A DNA stretch of 44,058 nucleotides from Arthrobacter subterraneus (lineage in GTDB: Bacteria > Actinomycetota > Actinomycetes > Actinomycetales > Micrococcaceae), in NCBI RefSeq assembly GCF_900099735.1, contig NZ_FNDT01000020.1:1-44058 (forward strand). The letters run 5' to 3'. Position numbers and translations under genes: made by a program. The notes under the pieces are model-generated. The model was not told the DNA's origin, did not search any database, and was given only the letters and a program-made list of their open reading frames with translations. Numbering within the stretch: the stretch's first letter is position 1; every line of letters starts with the position of its first letter. Positions 15,851-23,651 of this stretch are shown one piece after another.

Positions 15851-16753
15851 CTAACCTTTCAGGGCGCCCGACATGGCAAAGGAGCCACCGAACACACGCG
15901 AGACGAGGACGTACAAAACAATGACGGGCAGCGCGTACAGAATCGAGAACGCGGCCAGCTGACCATAGGCGATCGTCCCGAATTGCCCGAAGAACCGGAA
16001 AATACTCACCGCGGCCGGCTGGTTCTGCTGGGAGAACAGCAGGATGAACGGCACGAAGAAGTTCCCCCACGCCTGGATAAACACAAAGATGAAGACGACG
16101 CCGAGACCCGGCCGCATCAGCGGAACCACAATATGCCATAGCGCCTTCATGGCGGACGCGCCGTCCACCCACGCCGCCTCCTCCAGCGACACCGGCACGG
16201 AGTCCATGAAGTTCTTGGTCATCCAGATGGCCATGGGGAGCGAGGTCGCGGCCATGAAGAACGTGGTTGCCGCGAGTGAGTCCAGCATGTTCAGCTGCAC
16301 AAACAGGCTGTAGACCGGGACCATGATCGCGGTGATCGGCAAACACGTGCCGAAGAGCACCGTGTAGAGGAACGGCCGGTTGAACCGGGTGTTGAAACGG
16401 GACAGCGGATAGGCGGCCAGGACCGCTGCGATCACCGTGACCGCCGCCGATCCGGCGGACAGGATGAGATTGTTCCACAACGGCAGAAACGTTTGTTCCG
16501 GCGTCAGGATTGCGGTGAAGTTGGCCAGCGAGAACGACGCCGGCAGGGCAGTCTCGTACGTCGCTTCCGCATCGAAGGACGCCAGTACCAGCCAGCTGAG
16601 CGGCACCACGAAGCACAGGGCAATCAGGCCCAGAACGGCACTCGCGGTCCAGCTCGGTGAGCCCCGGTGGGCACCGCGGGGGCTGCCGGCTCCGCCGGTC
16701 CGGGGTGCCGCCGTCGTCGTCGGTGTGGGTGTGCTGGAAAAGGGAACGCTCAT
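15851..16753 (-). CDS. Carbohydrate ABC transporter permease (MalG-type)
   Basis: A 300-residue inner-membrane permease of the MalG/CUT1 class. A Pro/Thr/Gly-rich cytoplasmic N-terminus of about 35 residues precedes six membrane segments. The ATPase-docking EAA loop reads E-E-A-A-W-V-D-G-A-S-A-M-K-A-L-W-H-I-V-V. It partners with the permease encoded upstream, which it overlaps by four bases (ATGA at 16750-16753), and with the binding lipoprotein. No ATPase gene is in the operon, so a shared MsiK-like ATPase elsewhere is likely, as in other actinobacterial sugar importers. The substrate is probably a mannoside, judged from the adjoining GH38 gene. Confidence 0.93.
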   Translation of the reverse strand: MSVPFSSTPTPTTTAAPRTGGAGSPRGAHRGSPSWTASAVLGLIALCFVVPLSWLVLASFDAEATYETALPASFSLANFTAILTPEQTFLPLWNNLILSAGSAAVTVIAAVLAAYPLSRFNTRFNRPFLYTVLFGTCLPITAIMVPVYSLFVQLNMLDSLAATTFFMAATSLPMAIWMTKNFMDSVPVSLEEAAWVDGASAMKALWHIVVPLMRPGLGVVFIFVFIQAWGNFFVPFILLFSQQNQPAAVSIFRFFGQFGTIAYGQLAAFSILYALPVIVLYVLVSRVFGGSFAMSGALKG

Positions 16754-17595
16754 GACGGGTTTCTCTCGCGCAGCAGGCGGATGTACGCGAGGGAGAACGC
16801 GGCGCCGATGATGAGCATGACCACGGCGATCGCCGTGCCGTAGCCGATGTCGCTGTAGCGGAAGGCTTCCTCGTAGGCCATGATCGGCAGGGTGGTGCTG
16901 CGGTTGGTGGGGCCGCCGGCGGTCATGACGTAGATCAGCGTGAACACCGCGAGGGTCTGCAGCGTGATGAGCATGAGGTTGGTCGCGATGCTGCGCCGAA
17001 TCATCGGAACCGTGACGAAGACCAGCGTCTTGGCGCCGCCCGCGCCGTCGATCTCCGCGGCCTCGGTGACCTCCTGCGGCACATCGTCGAGCGCGGCCTG
17101 GTACACCATCATCGAGAACGCGGTACCGCGCCAGACGTTGGCGAGGATGATCGCGAGCATCGGGTGCTCAAAGAGCCAGTCCACCGCGGGCAGGCCCGCG
17201 AACCCGGTGAGCTGGTTCAGCGTGCCGTCGCGGAAGAAGAAGGCGTACGCCACGAACGCCGCTACGATCTCCGGTAGCACCCACGCTGCCACCACGCAGA
17301 TCCCGACGACGTCGGAAACTGGCCGGTGTGCCCGTCTTATCAGCAACGCAAGGCCGAGCCCGAGGAAGTTCTGCCCGATCACTGCCGAGACGAGCACAAA
17401 GATGACCGTAAGCAGCAGCGACTTCGGGAAGAGCGGGTCTGCGAACAGGCTGGTGTAGTTGTCGAGGCCGATCCACTCGGGGTTCTTGGCGTTGGCTCCG
17501 GTCAGCGCGGCGTTGGTGAAGGACCCGTAGAAAGACCACACGATCGGTCCGGCCAGGAAGATCCCGATGAGCACGATCGCAGGGAGCAGCGGCAC
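16750..17595 (-). CDS. Carbohydrate ABC transporter permease (MalF-type), start uncertain
   Basis: A sugar ABC permease of the MalF/CUT1 class with six membrane segments and the EAA loop V-T-E-A-A-E-I-D-G-A-G-G-A-K-T-L-V. The first canonical start is GTG 17595, giving 281 residues and beginning right at the first membrane helix (M-P-L-L-P-A-I-V-L-I). The frame stays open upstream to the end of the binding-protein gene. There, a perfect GAGGAG (17730-17735) lies five bases before an ATC codon at 17724; starting there would give 324 residues with a typical Arg-rich cytoplasmic leader. So the true start may be the rare AUC codon, or the base may be in error. The stop overlaps the next permease start. 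Confidence 0.9.
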   Translation of the reverse strand: MPLLPAIVLIGIFLAGPIVWSFYGSFTNAALTGANAKNPEWIGLDNYTSLFADPLFPKSLLLTVIFVLVSAVIGQNFLGLGLALLIRRAHRPVSDVVGICVVAAWVLPEIVAAFVAYAFFFRDGTLNQLTGFAGLPAVDWLFEHPMLAIILANVWRGTAFSMMVYQAALDDVPQEVTEAAEIDGAGGAKTLVFVTVPMIRRSIATNLMLITLQTLAVFTLIYVMTAGGPTNRSTTLPIMAYEEAFRYSDIGYGTAIAVVMLIIGAAFSLAYIRLLRERNPS

Positions 17596-17726
17596 CGCCT
17601 TGAGCAGCGAGGTGGTGGAGCGGGAGCCCCGTCCGCCCAGCTCCCGCTCCTGCCTGTTGTTCCCGCGGTAACCCCGACGCGCGGCGCCGGAGGAAGAGCC
17701 CCGGGAAGTGACCGTGGAAGAGATGG

Positions 17727-19094
17727 CTACTCCTCAACGACATTCTCTTCGCCGACGATGGCCTTGAGCGCTTCGTCGTAGGTTGCTGCCGCTTCCTCCG
17801 GGGTAGCGCCGCCGGTGATGACAGCTTCGGTGGCTTCCTGGACCGCCGTCGAAATCTCGGCGTAACTCGAGGTGGCGGGCCGGTAGTTGGTGACATCGAG
17901 TACGGCTGAGACATCCTCGACAAACGGGTTGGCCTGCAGGTACTCGGGCGCGTCGGCGACGTCAGTGCGGACCGCGATCTGCGAGTTGTCCACCGTGTAC
18001 TGCAGCAGGTTTTCCTGGGTCATGGCGGTGGTGAGGAACTCGAACGCGAGGTCGGGGTTCTCTGTCCCTGCGCCGACCGCGAGCGTCCAGCCGCCCGACA
18101 TGCTCACGGCGCCCGGCTCCTGCCCGTCCTGGGTGGGGAAGGGAGCCACGCCCATGACGTCGGCGTACTCCGGCCACTCCAGCATGCCGCCTTCCTGCCA
18201 GAACGACGGCGCGTAGGAACCTTCCACGGTGGCGCCCATCTGGTTCTCGGGGAGCATGGTGCCGAGGACCACCTGCCATACATTCGGATCGAGGGCCTCC
18301 GCCGGCGTGACGGCAAGTTCCTCGTCGTAAAGGGTCTTGAGGAAGGCCAGCGAGTCGATAAAGCCCTGCGAACCTGCGATCCACTTCTGCGACTCCTCGT
18401 CGTAGAGGCCGCCGCTCTCCGTTCCGTAGAGCAGCTCGTAGAAGCTCTGCATCACGGTGCCCTCGCCCGTGCCGGTTCCCGCATACATACTGAAGGGCCG
18501 TGAATCGGGCTGTGCTTCCTTCACGGTGCGCGCCATCTCGAGGAGGTCATTCCAGGATTCGGGCTGCCAGGGGACTTCCACCCCTGCGTCCTCGAGCACC
18601 CGCTCGTTGTACCAGATGACCCGGGTGTCGGTGCCGAGGGGCACCGCGTAGGTGCTGCCGTCGTCGGCCTTTCCTGCTTCCTTGGCCCCCTCGTTGAAAG
18701 AGACCCACTCATCCCAGCCGGCCAGGCGCTCGTCAAGGTTCAGTAGGTAGCCGGCCTCGACGTCGGAGCGGAGGCGGAAGGTGTCCTCGTAGAAGACGTC
18801 CGGAGCGGTGTCCGGCGAGCGCTGCGAGAGGGCGAGGCGGGTGTTGTAATCCTCGTCCGTTCCCTCGACCGGTTCCAGTTCAACAGTGACGCCCTCGTTG
18901 GCGGCCTCGAACTGCTCCTTGGTGGTCTGCATCAGGGTGTCCAGCGGGGAGGCGTCCCCCGCCTTCTGGTAAATGATCCGCAGTGTGTTGCTGGAAGCTT
19001 CTTCCCCGCCGCCGCCGTCGCTGCCGGAGCAGCCGCTGAGCACGAGGAGCGCGGCAAGCGCCGCTGCAGGAGTGGTTCGAGAGGCGCCGCGCAT
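17727..19094 (-). CDS. Extracellular sugar-binding lipoprotein of ABC transporter
   Basis: A 455-residue substrate-binding protein. ATG 19094 is set by AAAGGAG six bases upstream; the frame is open further up but that part lies in the promoter and repeat. A lipoprotein signal ends in L-V-L-S-G-C22, so it is anchored to the outer face of the membrane. It shows the family 1 solute-binding pattern (E-D-T-F-R-L-R-S-D-V-E-A-G-Y-L-L-N-L-D, T-D-T-R-V-I-W-Y-N, and A-V-S-M-S-G-G-W-T-L-A-V near residue 340). It captures a sugar for the two permeases downstream; a mannoside is likely because the operon ends with GH38. Confidence 0.93.
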   Translation of the reverse strand: MRGASRTTPAAALAALLVLSGCSGSDGGGGEEASSNTLRIIYQKAGDASPLDTLMQTTKEQFEAANEGVTVELEPVEGTDEDYNTRLALSQRSPDTAPDVFYEDTFRLRSDVEAGYLLNLDERLAGWDEWVSFNEGAKEAGKADDGSTYAVPLGTDTRVIWYNERVLEDAGVEVPWQPESWNDLLEMARTVKEAQPDSRPFSMYAGTGTGEGTVMQSFYELLYGTESGGLYDEESQKWIAGSQGFIDSLAFLKTLYDEELAVTPAEALDPNVWQVVLGTMLPENQMGATVEGSYAPSFWQEGGMLEWPEYADVMGVAPFPTQDGQEPGAVSMSGGWTLAVGAGTENPDLAFEFLTTAMTQENLLQYTVDNSQIAVRTDVADAPEYLQANPFVEDVSAVLDVTNYRPATSSYAEISTAVQEATEAVITGGATPEEAAATYDEALKAIVGEENVVEE

Positions 19095-19141
19095 GGTTTC
19101 TCCTTTGAAACTGGGGCATCGGGAGGCTGCCGCTACCAGGA

Positions 19142-19170
19142 ATAGTACATCGAATGGATTTAACCCACAA
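19142..19170 (-). promoter_or_regulatory. Promoter of the mannoside operon
   Basis: On the minus strand, TTGTGG (19165-19170) and TACTAT (19142-19147) are separated by exactly 17 bases. The implied transcription start is near 19135, giving a 40-base leader with the AAAGGAG ribosome site. It lies seven bases downstream of the 64-bp inverted repeat at 19178-19241, which could insulate it from the preceding gene. Confidence 0.55.
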
Positions 19171-19177
19171 TGCCCCG

Positions 19178-19241
19178 CGTTGATTTGGCAGGACACACCC
19201 CGTATGGACCACTATTCACGGCGTGTCCTGCCAAATCAACG
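19178..19241. repeat. 64-bp inverted repeat element, copy 1
   Basis: The left arm CGTTGATTTGGCAGGACAC and right arm GTGTCCTGCCAAATCAACG pair perfectly over 19 bp and enclose a 26-base middle part. Two more 64-bp copies lie at 35568-35631 and 36534-36597. This copy lies between the end of the DUF305 gene and the promoter of the mannoside operon. Confidence 0.9.
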
Positions 19242-19260
19242 GTTGGGTATGAGCGGAAGG

Positions 19261-19863
19261 TTACGGACCCGCGAGCAGGGCCCGCATCTCCTCGATCTCC
19301 GCCTCCTGGGCGGCCACAATGGCTTCGGCGAGCGCGATCGCGTCAGGGTTCTCCCCGTTCTCGATCTCCTCCTGGGCCATAGCGACGGCGCCCTCATGGT
19401 GAGCCGTCATGGTCTCGAGGAACATCCGGGCGGCATCATCGGCTTCGGCTGATTCCAGTTCCGCCAGCTGGTCCTGGCTCAGCATGCCCTCCATGGAATG
19501 GCCCTCCATACCGCCGTCCATCGCCATGGGTTCACCCCAGGCCTCCAGCCACCCCGTCATGGTTTCGACCTCGGGCGCCTGGGCGTCCTTGATCCTGGTA
19601 GCCAGGTCCATCACTTCCGGGTTGATGCCTTCCTTGGCGAGCACCATGTCGCTCATCTCCACGGCCTGCTGGTGGTGAGGAATCATCATCTGCGCGAACA
19701 TCACGTCGGCGTCGTTATGCGCGGCGGACTCCGGCGAACTGGATGAGCTCGAGCCGCCGGACGACCCGGCCGGGCCGGGCTGCGACTCCGCACCCGCCCC
19801 GCAACCGGCCAGGGAAACGACGGCGGCAACGCCCAACGCTGAAAGGGAAAGGTAACGCTTCAT
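19261..19863 (-). CDS. DUF305 domain lipoprotein (copper-operon associated)
   Basis: A 200-residue protein from ATG 19863 with a lipoprotein signal ending in V-S-L-A-G-C21, then a Gly/Ser-rich linker. The DUF305 domain carries the two H-H motifs M-M-I-P-H-H-Q-Q-A-V-E-M and M-T-A-H-H-E-G-A-V-A-M; a Met/Gly-rich insert (M-D-G-G-M-E-G-H-S-M-E-G-M) separates them. The His and Met pattern suggests surface metal binding, probably of copper. The gene follows the DUF6153 gene on the same strand and would share its CsoR-type promoter. The biochemical role of DUF305 is not established; metal sequestration is inference. Confidence 0.9.
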   Translation of the reverse strand: MKRYLSLSALGVAAVVSLAGCGAGAESQPGPAGSSGGSSSSSSPESAAHNDADVMFAQMMIPHHQQAVEMSDMVLAKEGINPEVMDLATRIKDAQAPEVETMTGWLEAWGEPMAMDGGMEGHSMEGMLSQDQLAELESAEADDAARMFLETMTAHHEGAVAMAQEEIENGENPDAIALAEAIVAAQEAEIEEMRALLAGP

Positions 19864-19926
19864 GGTTGATCTGATCCTTCTGTTCTCTGTGTCTGGAATG
19901 TGCTCGATGCCCCGCGGGCACCGCAC

Positions 19927-20379
19927 TCAGGTCCGACTGATGCAGAGTCGGACCAGACAGGGAACAGGAATCGCCAGTGGTCGCAGGAGAATCAGGGGCG
20001 GCCCGCGCAGCAGCACCGCACCGGGCACCATCCTGCCCATGGGAAGCAGGAATGCCAGCAGGGTCACGACAATGAACGCCAGCACGCAGAGCCCCAGCGC
20101 CACGGCGTCGTCCTCACAGGACCCGGCACAGCCGTGTACCGGTCCCGGGTCAGTGCCGGGCGCCGGAGCGGGAGCGGGCGAGGCATGGTGGGAAGCAGGC
20201 TCGACGGCGGCGGTCACCGGTGCCGGCAGCGCATGGACCCCGTGTGCCGCCGTCGGTCCGTGGCCGCTCATCCAGACATGCATCGCCAGGATCCCGACAA
20301 TCACGGCTACCAGACCCAGAAAGCCGACGACGGCGTGCGGAACGGCCAGGCCTGCCCTGCCCGCCCGTGTTCCGCTCAT
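19927..20379 (-). CDS. DUF6153 family membrane protein
   Basis: A protein of 150 residues from ATG 20379; an ATG at 20400 is the alternative. I prefer 20379 because GGGAAGG lies upstream and because the predicted transcript starts only a few bases before 20400. A first membrane helix (V-V-G-F-L-G-L-V-A-V-I-V-G-I-L-A-M-H) is followed by a His/Pro/Ala-rich external segment (H-G-P-T-A-A-H-G-V-H; H-H-A-S-P-A-P-A). Then come a C-A-G-S-C pair and a second helix (A-L-G-L-C-V-L-A-F-I-V-V-T-L). This arrangement matches DUF6153 proteins, which commonly precede DUF305 genes in Actinobacteria. The His and Cys residues fit a copper-related role. Confidence 0.8.
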   Translation of the reverse strand: MSGTRAGRAGLAVPHAVVGFLGLVAVIVGILAMHVWMSGHGPTAAHGVHALPAPVTAAVEPASHHASPAPAPAPGTDPGPVHGCAGSCEDDAVALGLCVLAFIVVTLLAFLLPMGRMVPGAVLLRGPPLILLRPLAIPVPCLVRLCISRT

Positions 20380-20410
20380 CGCTGCTGCCTTCCCGATCAT
20401 CGGTACCTGA

Positions 20411-20438
20411 ATTTATACCCCTAGGGGGTATGTGTCAA
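20411..20438 (-). promoter_or_regulatory. Promoter with CsoR-like copper operator between -35 and -10
   Basis: On the minus strand a perfect TTGACA (20433-20438) is followed by TATAAAT (20411-20417). Between and overlapping them lies the palindrome ATACCCC-TA-GGGGGTAT (20415-20431). G-tract palindromes of the form TACCC(N)nGGGTA are the known operator type of the copper-sensing repressor CsoR. Placement in the promoter spacer is the usual arrangement for metal-relieved repression. The downstream genes are DUF6153 and DUF305. No csoR gene is in the window. Confidence 0.8.
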
Positions 20439-20470
20439 GCATGGAAATCCGCTGGTCAGAACAGTCGGGC

Positions 20471-21694
20471 TCAGCGCGCCAGCATCAGGCGTTCAGCACG
20501 GGGGCCAAGGGTGCGCTCGAGCATGAGGCATGCCGCCCCGACGGCTGCAACGTCGTCGCCGATTCCGGTGGAGACCACCTCCACGGGATGGATGCTCCGT
20601 GCGGCGCGGAAGCCCAACAACGACGACGGCACCACCTCCAGATACCGACTCGCCAGCGGTTCCCAGAACGGCCCGCCGAATACCACGCGGTCCACATCCA
20701 GCGCGTTGGCGAGCACAGACACCGCCCGGGCCGTTCGCACAGCCGCGCGGTTGAGAATCTCGACGGCGAGGTCGTTCCCCTGGTCTGCAGCGGTGCAGAG
20801 CTGAAGCAGCCCGTCGGCCACATCGCCGTTGCGGTGCCGCTCCTCATTCAGCACGCCCAGCCGCTCCGCCTCGAGCACCAGGGACTGCGGATCGCAGGTC
20901 ACCGCGATGCAGCCGCGCATCCCGCAGGCACACTCGGGACCGTTGCAATCAGTGACGATATGCCCGATCTCCCCGGCGTTGCCCGAGGTCCCGCGTATCA
21001 CCTCGCCGCCCATCACTATGCCGCTGCCGATACCCGTTCCGATATAGACGAAGACAAAGCTTTCCGTGCTTTCCCGGCCGCCGCCCCAAATCTCGGCGAC
21101 AGCGGCAGCTATCACATCCTTCTCCACAAGAACCGGCATGCCGGTGGCCTCTGCCAACGCATCCCGCAGCGGAACCCGGTGCCAGCCAAGCAGGAGGGGA
21201 GGGTCCACGACAGCGCCCGTCGGCTGGTCGATTGGCCCGGGCGGTGCCACGCCGATGCCTTCAATACGTGCGGGATCGACCGACGACTCGGCGAGCAGCG
21301 CGCTCACTTCACCGGCGATCGCATCGATGATCCCGCCCGGCTCTGTCCTCTGCGGAATTTCGCGGACCTTGCGGTGCAGCACCACACCCATCAGGTCCAT
21401 CAGCAGCACCGTCATCAGCGCCGGGTCCAGGTGGACGCCGATCGCATATCGACCCGACGGGTTGATGCGCAGGATGGTCCGCGGCTTGCCCGGGCCGGAG
21501 CCGGATTTCCCGGCCTCCACAATCAGCTCCTCAGCCAGCAGGCGCCGGGTGATGTTGGAAACTGCCTGCGGGGAGAGCCCGATCAGATCCACCAGCTCCA
21601 CCCTGCTCAATCCGTCACTGGATCGCCGGATAGCATCAAGAATGACGCTCTGGTTGAAGTCCCCCATCCGGGGGAGATTGGTGCCACGGCGCAC
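20471..21694 (-). CDS. ROK-family transcriptional regulator
   Basis: A 407-residue protein. GTG 21694 is preferred because GAAAGG lies seven bases upstream; TTG 21700 is an alternative. The N-terminal winged helix is L-S-R-V-E-L-V-D-L-I-G-L-S-P-Q-A-V-S-N-I-T. It is followed by the ROK sugar-kinase-like fold with I-G-V-A-P-P-G-P-I, Y-I-G-T-G-I-G-S-G-I and the ROK zinc motif G-H-I-x(7)-C-x-C-x(4)-C. Proteins of this type are repressors that respond to sugars. The nearest sugar operon on the same strand is the mannoside operon downstream of the copper genes, so it may control that, but nothing in the sequence proves it. Confidence 0.9.
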   Translation of the reverse strand: MRRGTNLPRMGDFNQSVILDAIRRSSDGLSRVELVDLIGLSPQAVSNITRRLLAEELIVEAGKSGSGPGKPRTILRINPSGRYAIGVHLDPALMTVLLMDLMGVVLHRKVREIPQRTEPGGIIDAIAGEVSALLAESSVDPARIEGIGVAPPGPIDQPTGAVVDPPLLLGWHRVPLRDALAEATGMPVLVEKDVIAAAVAEIWGGGRESTESFVFVYIGTGIGSGIVMGGEVIRGTSGNAGEIGHIVTDCNGPECACGMRGCIAVTCDPQSLVLEAERLGVLNEERHRNGDVADGLLQLCTAADQGNDLAVEILNRAAVRTARAVSVLANALDVDRVVFGGPFWEPLASRYLEVVPSSLLGFRAARSIHPVEVVSTGIGDDVAAVGAACLMLERTLGPRAERLMLAR

Positions 21695-21827
21695 GTTCAA
21701 GCCTTTCGCTCAGGACGGCTGATGCACGATAGTACCGCCACTTTCAGCACAGCACCGGCCGCGTCGCTAGACTCGGCAGGACCAGCATCAACACACGGGT
21801 CTGTCTTTCGACCGAAGGGGACGAGTC

Positions 21828-23579
21828 TTGGGCGCAACCGGCGAGTTGGGTATTCCGGTGGGCAATGCTTTGTTAGTGGACTCGGACGTCGACCTGCTCG
21901 CCGAGATTGCGGGCAGCCTCCGGGAGGCCGGGTTCGCCGTCGCGGCCCACAGCGATATGGTCCGCGGGCTCGAAGAGGCGCGCGAGTGCAGGGCTGATGT
22001 TGCGATCGTCGGCGCCGGAATGGCCCTGGAATACCTTGCGACCATCGCCAAGGAGGCCGACCACCTGCTGCGCAGGGACATCCCGGTAGTGCTCATCGCT
22101 TCCTCGGCTGACCAGGTCACGTCCCACCCCGAACTGGCAACGCGCTCCAGCGACTACCTTCTGTTGCCGATCGCCTCAGCCGAACTGCTGCACAGGGTCA
22201 ACACCGCAATCCACCGCAATCGGCTGCGCCAGAAGCGAAGCAACGAGTCCGCGTTCCTTCGCGAACGGGTCAGGCGGATCTCCGAAGAGATCCGCCACAC
22301 CAACGAGCCGGCGAAAATGGTCCAACTCACTTTGCAGGGCATCGGTGAGGCGCTCGAGGCGGACGAGGTGGCCCTGCACATCTTCAACGACGAACGGGTC
22401 TCCTGCGACTCCGCACGCTGGCTGCGCGGTGAGGGTTGCGGACAACCCAGCGACGTCAGTGCCGAGCAGGAGGAACTGCGCGAGCTGGGCACCGACCTCT
22501 GGCGAACCTCGGGCTCTATGGCCGTGAGCCCCGGGAGACCCCACGAGATCCCGCGTCACCTGCCGAAGATCCGCGCCCGGATGGAGGGTTTCACCCGCTG
22601 CGGGCTGCTGCTGCCGATCGGCGAGGGCGCGTCCTCCTTCGGAGTGCTCTGGATAGCGGCCGATCGCGGCCACCGCAAGTGGTCCAATGCCGAGATTGCG
22701 CTCCTCCAGCACCTGATCGGCAACCTTGCCTACGGCATGATACAGGGCCAGCTGATCCTCGGCCAGCAGCAGGTGATGAACCGCCTCCGGGAGCTCGACG
22801 CCGCCAGGGATGGATTCATCGCCACTATCCACCACGAGTTGCGCACTCCCCTGGCCTCGATCCTCGGCTATGTTGAGTTGCTGCAGGAAGGCGACGCCGG
22901 GGAACTGCCGGCAGCCGCGCGGAGAATGCTGTCGGTCATCGAACGCAACGGGCAGCGGCTGAGCACCCTGGTGGAGAACGTCCTGGCCCTGTCAGTGCTC
23001 GACGCCGGCACCCGGCTTGGTAACGCCCGGATAGATCTGGAACCCCTGGTCGAGTCGGTGGTCGCCGACCTGATGCCCCTCGCCGCCGCTAAAAACATCT
23101 CTATCCGGGTAACCCCGGCAGATTCGCCGCAGCACGTGCAGGGCGTGGGCGAACTCCTGAAACGCACCTTTGTGAATGTCCTGTCCAACGCAGTGAAATT
23201 CACGCCCGGCGGCGGAACGGTCACCGTTAGCTACGGTGCCGAAGACCCTCACACGAATAACAGCGACGACGACAGCGGCCCGGGCGGCGGTGCCGGCAAC
23301 CGCAACCGCAACCGCAACCGCAACGACATCGTTGAACACAGCCGCGGCATGGTGCGGATAGCAGTGGAGGATTCCGGCATCGGCATCCCCGCCGAGGAAC
23401 TTCCTCATCTACTGACCCGCTTCTACCGGGCGTCCAACTCGGTTGCTGCGGAGATCCCCGGCACCGGGCTCGGGCTGCCGATCGCAGCACAGTCTGTGGA
23501 ACGCCACGGCGGCAGGTTCTCCATCCACTCGGAACTGGGTTCGGGAACGACGGTCACCATTGAACTGCCCCGCGCGTGA
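21828..23579 (+). CDS. Sensor histidine kinase with degenerate receiver and GAF domains
   Basis: A 583-residue kinase starting at TTG 21828, with GAAGGGGA upstream. Residues 13-125 have the shape of a receiver domain (A-L-L-V-D-S-D-V-D-L-L), but the phosphoacceptor Asp position reads A-I-V-G-A-G-M and the conserved Lys is missing (Y-L-L-L-P-I-A-S-A-E-L). This is therefore a pseudo-receiver. A GAF-like domain follows (about 155-310). The HisKA box H-H336-E-L-R-T-P-L carries the autophosphorylated His. The ATPase domain shows N-x-x-x-N-A-V-K-F-T-P-G, D-S-G-I-G-I-P and G-T-G-L-G-L-P. An N-R-N-R-N-R-N-R repeat lies between the N and G1 boxes. No membrane segment is seen, so it is a cytoplasmic sensor. 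The response regulator gene follows 72 bases downstream. Confidence 0.9.
   Translation: MGATGELGIPVGNALLVDSDVDLLAEIAGSLREAGFAVAAHSDMVRGLEEARECRADVAIVGAGMALEYLATIAKEADHLLRRDIPVVLIASSADQVTSHPELATRSSDYLLLPIASAELLHRVNTAIHRNRLRQKRSNESAFLRERVRRISEEIRHTNEPAKMVQLTLQGIGEALEADEVALHIFNDERVSCDSARWLRGEGCGQPSDVSAEQEELRELGTDLWRTSGSMAVSPGRPHEIPRHLPKIRARMEGFTRCGLLLPIGEGASSFGVLWIAADRGHRKWSNAEIALLQHLIGNLAYGMIQGQLILGQQQVMNRLRELDAARDGFIATIHHELRTPLASILGYVELLQEGDAGELPAAARRMLSVIERNGQRLSTLVENVLALSVLDAGTRLGNARIDLEPLVESVVADLMPLAAAKNISIRVTPADSPQHVQGVGELLKRTFVNVLSNAVKFTPGGGTVTVSYGAEDPHTNNSDDDSGPGGGAGNRNRNRNRNDIVEHSRGMVRIAVEDSGIGIPAEELPHLLTRFYRASNSVAAEIPGTGLGLPIAAQSVERHGGRFSIHSELGSGTTVTIELPRA
23295..23324 (+). repeat. CGCAAC hexanucleotide repeat inside the kinase gene
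   Basis: Four perfect CGCAAC units (23301-23324) are preceded by one near copy, GGCAAC. In the protein this gives N-R-N-R-N-R-N-R-N in a loop of the ATPase domain. Unit-number change would stay in frame because the unit is six bases long. Confidence 0.9.
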
Positions 23580-23651
23580 GCGCGGGGGCAGGAGTCACAA
23601 TGTGGACAAGACAGGTCCCCGCTCCCCGCGCGTTCTGGCAAGGTACTACCT

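Noticed and set aside
15846..16616. A 257-codon upstream extension of the alpha-mannosidase frame
   Set aside because: It lies wholly opposite to real permease codons in another frame of the same strand, has no family features, and the true ATG 15845 gives a normal GH38 length.
23295..23324. Short tandem units as a possible CRISPR or regulatory array
   Set aside because: The units are six bases, contiguous and in frame within a kinase gene; no spacers.
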